DNA from: Diplodia intermedia
Lineage: Eukaryota > Ascomycota > Dothideomycetes > Botryosphaeriales > Botryosphaeriaceae
NCBI GenBank assembly: GCA_021495925.1
Contig: JAKEKT010000062.1
Span: forward strand, 1 to 64,000
Length of the DNA stretch: 64,000 nt
Direction: 5' to 3'
The translations under genes and the position numbers were made by a program. Below the pieces are notes generated by a model, which saw only the letters and a list, made by a program, of their open reading frames with translations, was not told where the DNA came from and did not search any database. Of this stretch, positions 11,500 to 23,346 are shown piece by piece. Positions within the stretch are counted from its first letter, which is position 1. Every line of letters begins with the position of its first letter.

Positions 11500-14400
11500 T
11501 CAAACCATCCCGCTCAGCACCAGATCCCGACTGCTCCACCCGACCCACACGCCAAACTCCCTCGTCGCGCCGCCGTCGCCCGCCGTCGGCATGACCCAGT
11601 TCTGGCGGCGCGTGTCCCAGTAGCTGAGGTCGCGGCGGGTGACGGCGAAGCTGACGCGGGCGGCGTCGCCCGCCTCGCCCGCGGCCGCCAGCTCGACCTT
11701 CTCGAAGCCGCGCAGCACCCGGACGGGAAAGTCGACGACGCGCAGCTGCGCCACGACGGCCGGGTCGTGGCGGTCGGGCGGGAGGTCGAGCGGGGGCGCG
11801 TTCGTGTGGTTGTTGCTGTTGCTGTGGTCCTTGTTGTTGTTCGAGTTCGAGTTCCTCGGCGGCCCGTTTTCGAAAGGGCTCGTCACCTTGCCGTCGTCGC
11901 TGATGATGCCCTCGTTCACCGGTGCGTCGTCCTTCGTCGCCGCCGCCGCCCTCGCCGTGCGGTGGTGGTGGTGGTGGTCGTCGTGGTCGTGATGATCGTC
12001 CTTCATCATCCCCGCCGTCATCATCGCCGGGTTCTCCGGATCCGTCCAGTGCTTCGGGTACGAGACGTACAGCTGCGGCACCGCGCTGCCGCGGACGGGG
12101 CTGGTGTTCCGGATCGTGAACGAGATGTTCGCGACGTACGTGTACAGGTCCGGGTTGCCGCCGGGTCCGCCGCCGGCCTGCGACGGCTCCGCGTGCAGCT
12201 TCTCGTCGGCGAAGGCCGCGGGCCACGCCTTGTCCGGGACGCCGGGATTGGCCGTGCCGGAGAGGCTGTCCAGGTACGGGTAGATGTACTTGCTGAGGCG
12301 GCGGAAGCCCGAAGGGAAGAGGGCGTCCTCGGCCGGGCCGGTGCCGTTGTCGTAAGTCGGCGGCACGGGGAGGACCCTCGGGTCTGGGCGCGGAGCGGGC
12401 AGGAGCGTTTTCTGGGTGGGGTCGGTGACGATCTGGAGCTCCGAGAGCTCGAAGGTGCTGTACGAGAGACCGTAGCCGAACTCGTAGCGTGGCGCCAGGC
12501 CGTTCTTGTCGAAGTAGCGGTAGTCGAAGTACAGCCCCTCGGTGAAGTTCTGCTGCGGGACGACGGCGTTCGGGTAATACATGACGTGGCTGTCCGGGCC
12601 GTAGTCGTCCTCGTCTTTGGCGACCGTGTACGGCAGGCGTCCGCTTGGGTTCACTTCGCCGAAGATGATGTCGGCGACGGCGTTTCCGCTCTCCTGTCCG
12701 GGCAGATGCGCCAGGAGAACGGCCTTGACGTTGGGAATGTCAATCCACTTCTCCAAGATGACGGGGCCAACGGCATGGACGACGACAATCACGGGGCTAT
12801 CACCTCCACCGCACCGCTTGGCCACGGTCTCAACGAGCTTGTCGCCCCCCTTTTGGGTGTAAAGGTCGTTCCGGTCACCGTTGATGCCCTCCCAAGAGAT
12901 ATATCCCTCGCCAGCATCGCTGTTCACAAAGGCAAGGCAAAGGTCCTGAGCCTCAAGCGCACGCTGCTTGGTCTCGGGAATCTCGTTGGCAGGATATTCG
13001 TGAAGGAGAACCATATCGATGTCGAATTCGCGCCTCAAAGCCTCCAGGGGGGTAACGAGGTAGGGGAAGTCGGCGGCGCCGCTGCCCCAACCCGAGGCCA
13101 GCGTGCCCTCGTTGCAGCCGCGGTCAGGACAGGCGTTGCGGCCGTCGGGGTTTCCGCGGGCATCCTCGCCATAGATGCCGACATGCATCTTGAAGTCGTC
13201 CTTGTTCGACACGAAGCCGCTCGCGATGCTGTGGCCTTGGCGGGAGATGGGCAGGGTGTCGTTCTCGTTCTTGACCAACACAATGCCCTCGGCTGCGATG
13301 CGGCGCGCCAGCTCCCCGTGACTGCCGTTGGCCTGAACGTCGACGAACTTGTTGACCTTGCCGGTGGTCTTGTCATCGCTGCCGGGATGCAGCAGTCCGA
13401 CCTCCTCGTCCGTCCAGGATGAGAAGTTGGGCCCGTCCTGGGGGAACTTCTCCGGATCGTCCTGGCCGAGCTGGTACCAAGCGGCCACAATGCGGGTGAC
13501 CATGTCGTTCAGCCGCTCCATCGGCACGGAGCCGTTCAACGCCGCCCTGGTCAGCTCCGGGCCCCACAGGGCGTTGCCGTCCTGCCACCTCAAGCCATCG
13601 CCGGGCATGCTCATGTCCAGGCCGGCCAGAGCGCTCGCGACGCCGCTGCGCTGGGCCAGCCAGTCGGACTGGATGAAGCCCTGGAAGCCGAGCTCGTCCT
13701 TGAGCACGCCGTTGAGCAGCTTGCTGTTCTGGCACGCGTACGAGTTGTTGACCTGGTTGTACGAGCACATGACGCTGGCGACGCCGACGCGCACGCTGTC
13801 GGCAAAGGGCCAGGCGTAGATCTCGTGCAGGGTGCGGTCGTCGATGTTGGACGACAGGGCGTTGGGCGCGCCCCACTCGAACGACTGGCGGAAGTGCTCC
13901 TGCTCGTTGCCGACCCAGTGCTTCGCCGTCGCCATGACGCCCTCGTCCTGGATGCCCTTGATCGTCCACGCCGCGGCCAGCCCCTGCAGCACCGGGTCCG
14001 CCCCGAAGCCCTCCCAGTTGCGCCCGCCCGCCGGCAGCCGCCCGAGCGGGCCCATGGCGGGGCCCAGCAGCACGTTGACGCCCTTGCCCTTGGCCTCGCG
14101 CGCGTGCGCCTGGCCGCGCAGGTACATCAGCTCCTTGCTCCACGTCGCGCCGACGGTGAGGCCGGCGGGCCAGGCGGTGGCGTGGTCGGCGAAGCGCAGC
14201 CCCAGCGGGCCGTCCTGCAGGCACAGCCCGGGGAAGCCGACGCGCTCGGCCGGCCCCGTGTTGCCCACGCAGAGCCCCATGGACCAGCCCACGCCCGTCG
14301 TCACGTTGACCTTCTCGGCCAGCGTCATGCCGGCCACCAGCAGCGACGCGCGGTCGTACGCCTCGGCCCACGCCGCGTCCGCCCCGCCCCGCGGCGCCGG

Positions 14401-14880
14401 GTACCACGGCGGGCTCTGGCCCTCCGCCGGCCCCGCCCGCAACGCCCACAGCCCGCCCGCCCCGAGCAGCAGCGCCAGCGCCAGCACGAAGAGCAGCGGC
14501 AGCCAGCACCACAGCCGCTTGCGCGTGGGCGTGCACGCCGCCGCGACGCGCGCCCACGCCGGCCGGGCCTCGTCGCCGTCTCGCCGCCACCGCTCGCCCG
14601 TGTATGCGTCGGCCGCGGCGCCGACCCGCGACTCGCTGCGTGGCCGTCTCTTCCTCTTGCCCGTGTCGAGCGGGGTGCTCTCCTCGTTGAGCGGGTCGAA
14701 TTCGTTCAGGTCGTCGTCGTCGGACGAGAGGTAGGCGGCGTCGAGCGAGGGCCGCAGGCTGCTGCCGGTCGAGGCATTGCGGAGGTGGAGGTGCTTGTGG
14801 CTCTGGAGGTAGTTGCCGTCGTGGTTGTCGGCGTTTTCGACGGCCTTGTACTTGCCGCGGAGCTCGTAGTCGTTCGGCAT
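11500..14880 (-). CDS. GH3 beta-glucosidase, type II membrane-anchored
   Basis: A single uninterrupted frame of 1126 residues. The first 120 residues are cytosolic and charged (acidic run near 53-60, basic KRKRRPR near 74-81). One membrane helix follows at about 123-147, giving a type II topology like fungal BglE-type enzymes. The GH3 domain has the HWVGNEQEH segment (conserved Lys-His at about 320-321) and QSDW with the nucleophile Asp at about 406, then the second GH3 domain and a fibronectin III-like C-terminus. It should release glucose from beta-glucosides outside the plasma membrane. Within the last domain there is a low-complexity insertion with a His/Asp cluster (DDHHDHDDHHHHH) and an Asn/Ser run, unlike usual family members. 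Long open frames on the opposite strand are shadows of GC-rich codon use. Confidence 0.93.
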   Translation of the reverse strand: MPNDYELRGKYKAVENADNHDGNYLQSHKHLHLRNASTGSSLRPSLDAAYLSSDDDDLNEFDPLNEESTPLDTGKRKRRPRSESRVGAAADAYTGERWRRDGDEARPAWARVAAACTPTRKRLWCWLPLLFVLALALLLGAGGLWALRAGPAEGQSPPWYPAPRGGADAAWAEAYDRASLLVAGMTLAEKVNVTTGVGWSMGLCVGNTGPAERVGFPGLCLQDGPLGLRFADHATAWPAGLTVGATWSKELMYLRGQAHAREAKGKGVNVLLGPAMGPLGRLPAGGRNWEGFGADPVLQGLAAAWTIKGIQDEGVMATAKHWVGNEQEHFRQSFEWGAPNALSSNIDDRTLHEIYAWPFADSVRVGVASVMCSYNQVNNSYACQNSKLLNGVLKDELGFQGFIQSDWLAQRSGVASALAGLDMSMPGDGLRWQDGNALWGPELTRAALNGSVPMERLNDMVTRIVAAWYQLGQDDPEKFPQDGPNFSSWTDEEVGLLHPGSDDKTTGKVNKFVDVQANGSHGELARRIAAEGIVLVKNENDTLPISRQGHSIASGFVSNKDDFKMHVGIYGEDARGNPDGRNACPDRGCNEGTLASGWGSGAADFPYLVTPLEALRREFDIDMVLLHEYPANEIPETKQRALEAQDLCLAFVNSDAGEGYISWEGINGDRNDLYTQKGGDKLVETVAKRCGGGDSPVIVVVHAVGPVILEKWIDIPNVKAVLLAHLPGQESGNAVADIIFGEVNPSGRLPYTVAKDEDDYGPDSHVMYYPNAVVPQQNFTEGLYFDYRYFDKNGLAPRYEFGYGLSYSTFELSELQIVTDPTQKTLLPAPRPDPRVLPVPPTYDNGTGPAEDALFPSGFRRLSKYIYPYLDSLSGTANPGVPDKAWPAAFADEKLHAEPSQAGGGPGGNPDLYTYVANISFTIRNTSPVRGSAVPQLYVSYPKHWTDPENPAMMTAGMMKDDHHDHDDHHHHHRTARAAAATKDDAPVNEGIISDDGKVTSPFENGPPRNSNSNNNKDHSNSNNHTNAPPLDLPPDRHDPAVVAQLRVVDFPVRVLRGFEKVELAAAGEAGDAARVSFAVTRRDLSYWDTRRQNWVMPTAGDGGATREFGVWVGWSSRDLVLSGMV

Positions 14881-16900
14881 GGTGTGTGCTGTTGGCGGGG
14901 TGAAGTTATTACGATTAGTCTGGTCTCACGCGTGCGCGGCGTGAGGAGGTAGGGAGGGTATCTGCATGAGCGCCAGGGCGAGAGAGGAAGAAGGGCGCGG
15001 TGCAAAAGTGAAGGAGGCGTTTGGCTGGGGGCGTCGAAGTGGTGACTGTGGGAACTTCTGGCACCTGAGCCCGAGCCGTTTCACTTGGCAAGGCTTGGTA
15101 CGTCAAGACATGTCAAGCTGAGGCAGGCCGAGAATCCGGCGCGCGGCCTGCCTCGCGCCCTACACCATTCAATGGCACGTGTATAGAGAAAGGGTCGCAC
15201 ACCGAGAAGTTTGTTCCCCGCCGCGACGTGCAGTCAGCCGTCCCGCGACCCTGACTCTGCGACACTGAATCGATGGCCGCCCGCCCGGCAGCCTCAGGGT
15301 TTCGCTTCTGCCTTCCGCCTTCCCGCCACGGGGCCCCCCTGCTCTCCCTGCCGATCCTTCGCCAGACAGGGCCCGCAGCCCGCCTTGCGCGGCCACTGTT
15401 CCAACACACTGCGTTTCCATGCGCCATTGGACAGTATCGCCTGCTTTCACTGGAGCGATTGGTACTGTGTCATCGACAGCCCAATGGGATAGCATGCATG
15501 TTCCACGCGTCCCAGTTTCACACTGGCCAGGGGGGAATGAAAAATCCAGCCCTGTCAGGCAGGCAGCGGCTGACGTCCATTTTATCCACTGTCAAAATCT
15601 GTTCGAAACATCACAAGGCAGTCAAGGCCAGCAACATTGATCTTGATCCACAGAATGCCTCCAAATAGCGCCGTTGAACACCCGTGCTGGCGACACACCG
15701 TCTCAACGCCATCTCTTCGCCAGCTACCGAGTCCCGGGCGGCACGAGCCGCAGGTGCCCCTTGGAAAGGTAAAAAAAAAAAAAAAAAGATAAGAACGCGA
15801 CCATCGTCTGCGAGCGCTTCTCGGGAATTACCCAATGAGGCAGGATAGTGGAGAAGAGCGCCGCCAAGCTCGGCTCCAGACCCTTTTCTCTCTTATTCCA
15901 TGCTAAGTAACGAAAGAAACGCCAAGCTCTTGGATACCCCAGAGAACGTGCTTGCCAAAGGCGTTTGCGGGGAAAAAACCTGGGGTGCATATACCGGATA
16001 TTGTTAGTAGATTGACAAAGCGAGCACGCAATAGCGATTGACCGGGGGCCTGAAAGCTGCTCTCAACGTCCAACCTTCTCCTTGGCTTTGTCTGTTATGT
16101 AGGGTGCTCAATCCGCATTAATTGATCTCCATTTGTTGGAAAGATATGGCTTGCGGAATACGATTGTGATTGTTAAGCACGATTTATCGAGCGGGCTGAA
16201 AGTCGAGCACTGGAAACCTTGGCAAGGACGAACAGTCGAAGCTACTGCCACTATATTCAATATCACCCGAGAGACTCTAGCAGATAGCACTTGCGAAGGC
16301 ACAACCACTCGGCCATTCAAGAAGAGTAGGAAGGTTCTTTTAAGAAAGGGGATTGAAATTCCCCTGGGGTGAAAGAAATGAGGGAAGAAAGTTGGGCCAG
16401 GGAAAATGCAGTCGACGAGCGTACTCCACCTGAACACTCTCAACGCACTCGGGTCAATTCCCAAACTTATAGAATTACTTTTTTAATTCTGTGCTAACAA
16501 TTCTACCTCGCACCCCTCGCCTCTGAAAGAAAATAAAAAGGCACACAAAAACAATGAAAATTGGGGTAATTTCCTTCCTTCCCATGCCGAGCACCCAGAA
16601 AGCCCCTAGAAAGCCCGACGGGACCAAAACATTTAGCATGAGTCTCCACTGCGCGGTGGTATAAGCTTCGGTGTCGATCCTTGTTCCCATTCGCCCTCGA
16701 CGCGTGGGTATCCTTTGCACACGAACAAGATCCTGCCCTCAAACTCCGACCTTGGTGCTGAAGTTTGGAAGATTGCTCTGTCCTTTCTACTACTTGTCCT
16801 CCGCTTTCCCGAAACTCTTCCACGTGAGCAGCTCGTCTTGGCGCTTTTCGGGTCACATTTGCATGGGTGTTGCCCTGCAGCAAACCGTGCTATGACGCGC
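14881..16900. other. Intergenic region, no gene recognised
   Basis: Two kilobases between the start of the GH3 gene and the 3' end of the Las17 gene, both on the minus strand. It holds the GH3 promoter. A poly(A) run of about 19 lies near 15770. Short open frames have no recognisable domain. Confidence 0.5.
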
Positions 16901-19043
16901 TCACCAGTCGTCATCATCCTCATCATCTGTAAAATTATGTTAGCATGATTCTCAGTTCGCTGCATTCAAAGATGGCAAACTTACCACTGTGGCTGACCTT
17001 GCTCTTCCTCGCCGCAAGAGCACTAGCCAATGCATTCGCCAATCCACCACCGTCACCCGCACCACCCCCACCTCCAGCAGTCGGAGGAGGTGAGGAGCTG
17101 CTGCCGGGCACCGCCGCTCCACTGCGGTCCTTCTTCTCGGTGTCCGAAACCTTCTTGAGCCTGGCTCCACCACGGATACTGGCCAGGAGGTCGTCTCTGC
17201 CACCGCCGCCAGCTGGCACGGGCATCTTTGGCGCGGGTGCGCCTCCTGGAGGTGGTGGAGGTGGTGCAGGAGGGCCACCGGCCGCACCCGGCGGAGGAGG
17301 CGGGGGAGGCGGAGGAGCGCCTCCACTCGGAGGGGGTGGTGGAGGAGGAGGTGGGGGAGGAGCTCCTCCGCTTGGAGCGGGCGGAGGAGGCGGAGGAGGC
17401 GGAGGAGCGGCGGCGGGAGATCCAGTTGGAGGAAGCGGCGGAGGCGGTGGTGCGCCACCGCTCGGAGCAGGCGGAGCTGGGGGTGGTGGAGGTGCGCCGC
17501 CAGACGGTGGAGGTGGGGGAGGAGCCGGTGGTGCCGGGCTTGCCGGTGGAGGAACAGGAACAGGACGAGAGGTAGCTGGAGGAGGCGGAGGAGGAGCAGG
17601 GGGCCCAGATGGAGCAGAAGGGGGCGGCGGCGGGGGCGGAGGAAGGGCAGCAGGTGACGGTGGAGCTGCCGGGACTTTGGGTGGAAGCGGTGGAGGAGGA
17701 GCGGCTGGAGTAGGTACAGCCCGTGCAGGCGGTGGAGGCGGCGGCGCAGCGGGAGAGGCCGAGCGCGCGGGCGGAGGTGGAGGAACAGGACCACGAGATG
17801 GGGGAGGAGGTGGGACTGGACTGGATACGGCACGCTGACCGCTGAAAGGAGGCGGCACTCCAAACCTGTGCCCTGAGTCCTCCTCCGTCTTTCGCGGCGG
17901 CGGCGGAGGAGCTGCATTTGCGACATTCGAAGACGCACGGGCTCTTGCCGGTGGAGGAGGAGCCTGGTTCGCAAACTTGCCTGCATCGGCAAGCGGTGGC
18001 GGCGCTCTGAACCTTGGTTGAGTTGGCGGTGATGGCTCTCGGCCAGGTGATGCTGGCTGGGCCACAGGTGCACCACCCTTTCTGCGCGCTGGCGGTGGTG
18101 CTGGAGGCGGCCCACGCCGTGAGGTTGAGGTGCTTCCCGTGTTCTGGGGACTGAGTTTGCTTGCGGGGGGTGCGCTAGGCGGCGGCGGCGGTGCTCTCGA
18201 TTTGGATTCATTGGCCGTAGCCTCGCTGGCCTTCTTCTGCTCAATGTACATCTTGATGAAGTCGGCATTTTCTTCGATTTGGTCCGCCGTGATGCCCATC
18301 TGCAATAGTTCCTGGAGCACGGGTTGCATTGCCGGGTCTGCGGTATCAATTGTCGAGCTCTTGCCGTTCTGGTTCGGGGGTGGGCTTGCCGGGGAGGCCG
18401 GTTTCCTGGGAGGAATAATCGAATGCTGCTCCTGATTCTGGTGCGACGAGTGCCTGTGGCTGCCGAAGAGACTGCCTAGCAACCCATGCGAGTGGCCGCC
18501 ACCGTTCGTAGACGCGCCATTGGAGGTTCCAGCGGCCATGCCAAAAGGCTTGTTCTTGGTGTTCTTGTGTGCATTCTTCTCCCGCTCGTCTATCTTCTTC
18601 TTGAACTGCTTCGCCTCCTTCTCGTCGGCAAACGACAGACCGGCAAGGCATTGCTCGAGCTCGAAAGTGTGGAAGAAAGTGCGGTCCTGGTTGTATTGGA
18701 AAGTGTCGTAGATCTCCTGATCCCAAATCACGCCGCGGTTCAAGGGCTGCGCACCCAGTTAGCAAGGGCTCACCTCCTCTCCTTGGCTGTCCCTGAAATG
18801 CCCCCAGCTCGCTGCTCACAGGCTACAACTCACCGAGATGTCAACCAGCTTGATCCAGAACGTGTTTCCCACAAGATCGTTGGCGAGCACGGCAGCTCCC
18901 TGCAATCCCGTGTAGGTCCATTTGTGGCGGTTGGGGTACGCGATGTAGAGCTTTGCGACGGCGACGGCGTGGATCTTGTTGGAGCCCTTCGGCACGGTCC
19001 GCTTGACCACCTGCTTGTCGTCGTCGGACAATATTGTAGGCAT
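16901..19043 (-). CDS. LAS17: Las17/WASP actin nucleation-promoting factor
   Basis: Three exons, 18834-19043, 16985-18746 and 16901-16926, give 665 residues. Residues 1 to about 125 are the WH1 domain, spanning the first intron at LVDIS / PLNRGVIWDQ. A middle region leads into a very long polyproline segment (about 17240-17880 in DNA) that binds SH3 domains and profilin. A WH2 segment follows (GRDDLLASIRGGARLKK), and the tiny last exon supplies the acidic tail DDEDDDDW that binds Arp2/3. There is no CRIB domain, as is normal in fungi. The protein activates Arp2/3 at endocytic patches. The 26-nt last exon is easy to miss but restores the expected terminal Trp. Confidence 0.95.
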
Positions 19044-19512
19044 GCTGGTAGGAGGGCGGTCGGTCGGTCTTAGAGAGTCGGGGTCGCGCGATTTTTCCAC
19101 ATGGAAGGGTGTGGTTGGGCAGCGGCGTACGGATTGCTGCAATTTCAGGCGTGCGTCATAAGCAGGAGAGAGGGGCCAGTGCAAGCCGTCTCTCGCGAAT
19201 TATCCGCGAGCGCCCGAGGGTCCGGGGTGCAGGCTGCAGTGCGCGGGCTGCGAGCGGTATGAATACGGCGGGCCGCGTTCGAGGTCGGCTTCAGCGGCGT
19301 GGTGTCGTGCGCGGCCTCAGCTGCACAGCCTCGCAGCAGTCGTGGTGGTTGCGAAGTAGTCAAGTGGCCCGTCTGCCCTGCTCGTTCCGCTCCCGCGCTT
19401 CCCTGTCGTGACTAAGCCCCTTCCCGCCAAGCGCTCCGAAGCTCCCTGCCTGAGCACCACCAGTGACGCCGCCCTCGCTTCCAGGCTGCGCCGCCGTAGC
19501 TCTTGCGAACGA
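19044..19512. other. Intergenic region
   Basis: The promoter side of the Las17 gene and the 3' flank of the hypothetical gene at 19513. No coding pattern or motif was recognised. Confidence 0.45.
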
Positions 19513-20127
19513 TTACGGGTAGTTTGGCCGTGGCCGCCGTGGTTTGCCCTTATCGAGTACCAGATTCTTCGTGCCTTTCCCGTCGCTCGGCCTGGGCTTG
19601 GGCTTGGGCTGGGGCTTGGGCGGCGGCGAGCTCCCCTGCGGCCTGCTTCCCTGCGGCCTAAACCCCGCCAGCAGCGCATCTGCCGTCCATCCAGCCTCCT
19701 TGCGCACCTGCTCGTACCTGGCCGAGATCATCTTCTCGTTTACATTCAGGACCAGCGTCCCCCAAACAGCCGCGGGCCCTTCCGTTGCCTTGCCGTCCCG
19801 CATCCTCTGGCCCAGTTCGTTCAGTCCGCGTGCCTCCATTTCTTCCCTGAGAGCCGCCCGCAGCCTGCGTACGCACCAGACTCTGACCGTTCGCTTGGGC
19901 GAGGTGGCCATAGTCACCATGGGCGCCAACCAAAGGCACTTTGGGTCTTTCGCGTCGTACTTGCGCTTCAGTTTGTAGTGGCGCGGGTGCGATGGGTCAT
20001 CGAGAATCATCTTCGCGCCCATGCTGGGCCGTAAAACGGCCATGTAATTTGTAGCGAAGAGTGTTGGCCTCTTCGCCGGCGGGAAGCGCAATGCAGGCTT
20101 GAATGAGAAGCCTCGTGCACCGCTCAT
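19513..20127 (-). CDS. Hypothetical basic protein
   Basis: An intronless frame of 204 residues starting at ATG 20127. The body contains a compact, Lys/Arg-rich stretch (HYKLKRKYDAKDPKCLWLAP, then a basic helix VRRLRAALREEMEARG) and ends in a Pro/Lys/Gln-rich tail. The first residues lack acidic amino acids and could be a mitochondrial presequence. Codon use and balanced composition in the first two thirds support a real gene. I do not recognise the family. It lies between Las17 and Rad1 on the same strand, which gives no functional hint. Confidence 0.6.
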   Translation of the reverse strand: MSGARGFSFKPALRFPPAKRPTLFATNYMAVLRPSMGAKMILDDPSHPRHYKLKRKYDAKDPKCLWLAPMVTMATSPKRTVRVWCVRRLRAALREEMEARGLNELGQRMRDGKATEGPAAVWGTLVLNVNEKMISARYEQVRKEAGWTADALLAGFRPQGSRPQGSSPPPKPQPKPKPRPSDGKGTKNLVLDKGKPRRPRPNYP

Positions 20128-20480
20128 CGTGCGCTGGGTTGGTGAGATGCTATTTTACCGGGTTGGACAAATGAAGGCTGGACCGAAAGAGTTTGCGAAC
20201 AATGGAGGATTGGACTGTGGTGGTGCAGTACCAACGTAGATGATGATGATGGAGCTGCGAGTTTTCAGACGAGCCTTTCGCCTCCAACCCTCGGAGATCT
20301 TAACAGCCTAGCGAGTCATTTCAGGACTATTGGAAAAAACAACATGACTCAGTTTCCAAATCCTTGTCACTCGTATGTAACACCACATCATCAATCAACT
20401 CGTGCCAAACTTGACCATTTCCAAAAAAAAATAATAATAATAATAATAACCCCCCATTGGAGTCAGGACTTTCGCTCATG
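20128..20480. other. Intergenic region with (AAT)n run
   Basis: About 350 bp between the hypothetical gene and the 3' end of the Rad1 gene. A trinucleotide AAT run lies at about 20427-20450. Nothing else was seen. Confidence 0.5.
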
Positions 20481-23346
20481 CTAGTCATCAACCACATCAC
20501 GATTGAAGAACCTGAAAATCTGCCTCCCCGCCTCCCTGCCACACAACTCATTCAGCTCTTGCTCCGTCATGTTCGCCAGCTCGAAGACGCTGCCCACGCC
20601 GAACGCAATCCGTTGTAGCATCTTTTCATTCCCCGTAATACCAGGAACAGCACGCAGCATATCCTGAGGCACTTGGTTGAACGTCTTACTCTCAGCATCC
20701 TCGCCCTCCTCTAGACCGATCTGCACTGCCTTGACGGGATCGGGCTCATCCTGCTGTTTCTTCAATTCCTCAAAAATCTCTGCCGTCTGATACGGTGAGC
20801 TGGACCAGATGATGCGCAGCCGGGGGAATGCAATTGTCAGCATAACAATCTTTGCCTGAAGGTCCGGGGCTGCGGCCATTGCGGCGGCTGCAGCCGATTG
20901 ACTCAAGTCCGAGAATGGCTCGAGCGTGAAAGACTTGTTCTGATCGAATTCAATGAGCAGCATGGGGTTCTTGTAATGCTGGAGCATGGTCTCGGCTTGG
21001 TTATACAGGCGGCCATTGTTGAACGAGGATATCAAGTCCCGGACGCTCTTACGCTCGATGCAAATGTTGGGCGTAAGGACGTAGTCGCCGACTGTCAGCA
21101 TGCACGGCACAACGACCATTTGTCGACCGTGCAGTAGAGAAGGGAGCGACGATCGAAACTCGCGTACGTCCACAACCACCCGTGGTGGAGTTGCAGTGGC
21201 GGCGAGGCGACCACCACCAGCAATCCTGGTGTTGACCGTTCGGAGGAAAGCTTCTTGTGAATCTGCGAGGTTGCTATTGTCCAAGACCACGGCCATATTG
21301 CTTCTTTCACGAATCAGCTTGGAGAAGGCGTCCTTCTCGCGTCTGACAGCACTGAGATAACGTTGTTCTTCGACGGACCCGCCGTAGTACATGAAGTACA
21401 CCCTGACGTTTCGGTCCGTGTGCGAGCTGCGATAGACCTCTATCCTTCGGATGAAGGCTGCGTCCGGCTCATACATGATGACATAACGAGGCCGTACTTC
21501 CTCCAGTACATGCTCGTCCATGTCTCCGTCGTATGGGTGGATTACGAGTAGTTCTTTCATCTCATACAGCTCGTAGTAGTCCTCCATGTTTTCAAGGGGA
21601 TCCGCGGCAATTTCGCCCTTCTGCTGAGTTTCTTCTCCTGTTGGTTGAAGTTCGGTGAGAAGGCTCTGGATATGAGCATCACGATTGAAGCTCTGTTGCA
21701 TCTCCCCCATCACGGCCCTAGACGGGCCGGATCCAGCCGCGGCTCCACCGCGCACACGCCGTCTCTTATTCGGAGGTGCTCTTCCCGGCCCGACTTGACC
21801 GCTGCGGGTATCGTTATTGATGACCTTGCTGTTCTCTGCAAAGAGAGAAGCGCTGACTTTGCTAAAGTCTCTCTTCCAACTAATGTAGTTCCGCAACTTC
21901 CGTCTCATCATGAAGGCAGCAGACGGGCTCCTCTCTCCCTGGTCCTCATTGTTTTCCTCAGGCTCATCTGGTCTGACACGCATGGTTTGCAGGTATTCAC
22001 GGAGCTGGCGGGAAGTGCTGTGGTCTCCACACATGATGAGGATAGCGCCGCTTGAATCATCCTGCGGAACAGGATTGAAATAGTAGTCTCTTTCGATTTC
22101 TTCCAACACCTCAGCAAGCATGCGCCACTTTGGCAATTCTTCAAGAACAGGCCTGAGGGAGTCCGGGACCTCATTGGAGGCATTGGCCATAGTGGAATCG
22201 TTGAGCTTGCCGGCGTAGACACGACGTTTAGCAGTTTCAAACAATGTGTTCGCAGCATCGAGGAAGAGCCACGGCGACTGATTCATCCGTGTTGATCCGG
22301 GCGGCGGGGATGAGGCGGCGATGACGGTGTCCAAATACTTGTTGAAATCTACAGCGTCATACGCCAAGAGCGCATGGAGGATGTGGCGTAGCAATGAGAG
22401 ATCTCGAACTATCTGGCGTGTCCGGAAGCTGGTCCGGTGCCACACGGGGTCCAGCTGACGTCTGATTTGGGCATCGAAGTTCCTGTGCAGGGCACTGTCC
22501 AGCGTCCAATCCTCCATGTCTAGGGAGCCCGAGTTGTTTTTTCGAAGCTCGATGATGCTCACCTCGACGCATTCCATAACTGCTTGTTGGATGGCGGCCA
22601 TGTTGTCAGTCATTGGCACCTCCAGCTCGATGACCTCAGCCTTCCGGCGGCCTTCGAGAGATTTTGCTACAGATACATGGAAGCGGGGGTAGAGGGTAGG
22701 CTTCCGCAAGAACAGATTCCGCATCATGGTAGCTAGCGGGGAGAAGCCGGTGGCGAATGGTTCAGGAACATCGGAGAAGGCCTTCAGGAAGCCTGCTTTG
22801 TTCTTCTGGCGGAAGATGCGCAAGATGAAAGCCTCCAGCGAAGTTGCCACGATTTTGTCGGCGTGCAATACGACGCAGCCGGTGATGGTGGCCGGGTCGA
22901 GAAGGCCGGAGAGAAGGTCGACGATGAGGATGCGCGAAGTGATGCTGAAGATGCCGCCGCGCGAGTACAGCTTCTCGCGCGTGCCGACACTCATCATGTC
23001 GGTGTTGACCAGGCTGAGGCCGCGGGCCTTGGGCGCATTGCTGACGGCGGCGTGCTCGGCCAGCGACTCACCAATCCAGCCATTCTCGCGGTCGTCGGCG
23101 CCGACGAGGAGGACGAGGTTGTTTCCGGCGGCATCGTAGGCGTGGAGGAGGTTTGTCACGATGCGCAGCAGACCGAGGCCGCGGGCGAGGATGACGAGCT
23201 GGTCCTCATTGCGCTGCAGCCGTCAGCACCGAACAGGCGGCAGCAGCCGGACTGGGACGGGGACGCACCAGATCCTGGAAGATGTCTTGCTGGTACTGCA
23301 GCGGCAGCGAGAGCTTCACGGGGGCTTTTTCATCGCCGGGCGGCAT
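20481..23346 (-). CDS. RAD1: Rad1/XPF structure-specific DNA repair endonuclease
   Basis: Two exons, 23269-23346 and 20481-23213, encode 936 residues. The first exon (26 residues, starting MPPGDEKAPVKL) joins to RNEDQLVILARGLGLLRIV, the usual XPF start. A degenerate helicase-like half follows. The ERCC4 nuclease core is around residues 690-800, with the GDYVLTPNICIERKS active site (GDxnERKx3D type) near 735-750. The C-terminus has the tandem helix-hairpin-helix region that pairs with Rad10/ERCC1. The Rad1-Rad10 dimer cuts on the 5' side of lesions in nucleotide excision repair and trims 3' flaps in single-strand annealing. Length and order are normal for the family. Confidence 0.96.

Noticed and set aside
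11299..13422. A 707-codon plus-strand frame
   Set aside because: It lies opposite the GH3 gene; its Arg/Val/Ala-rich content is a shadow of GC-rich third positions. The minus strand carries all GH3 motifs.
13825..14952. A 375-codon plus-strand frame
   Set aside because: Another shadow of the GH3 gene, Arg/Ala/Pro-rich and without any domain.
17240..17880. Apparent GGA/GGT tandem repeat array
   Set aside because: It is the polyproline-coding part of the Las17 gene, with normal codon variation, not a satellite.
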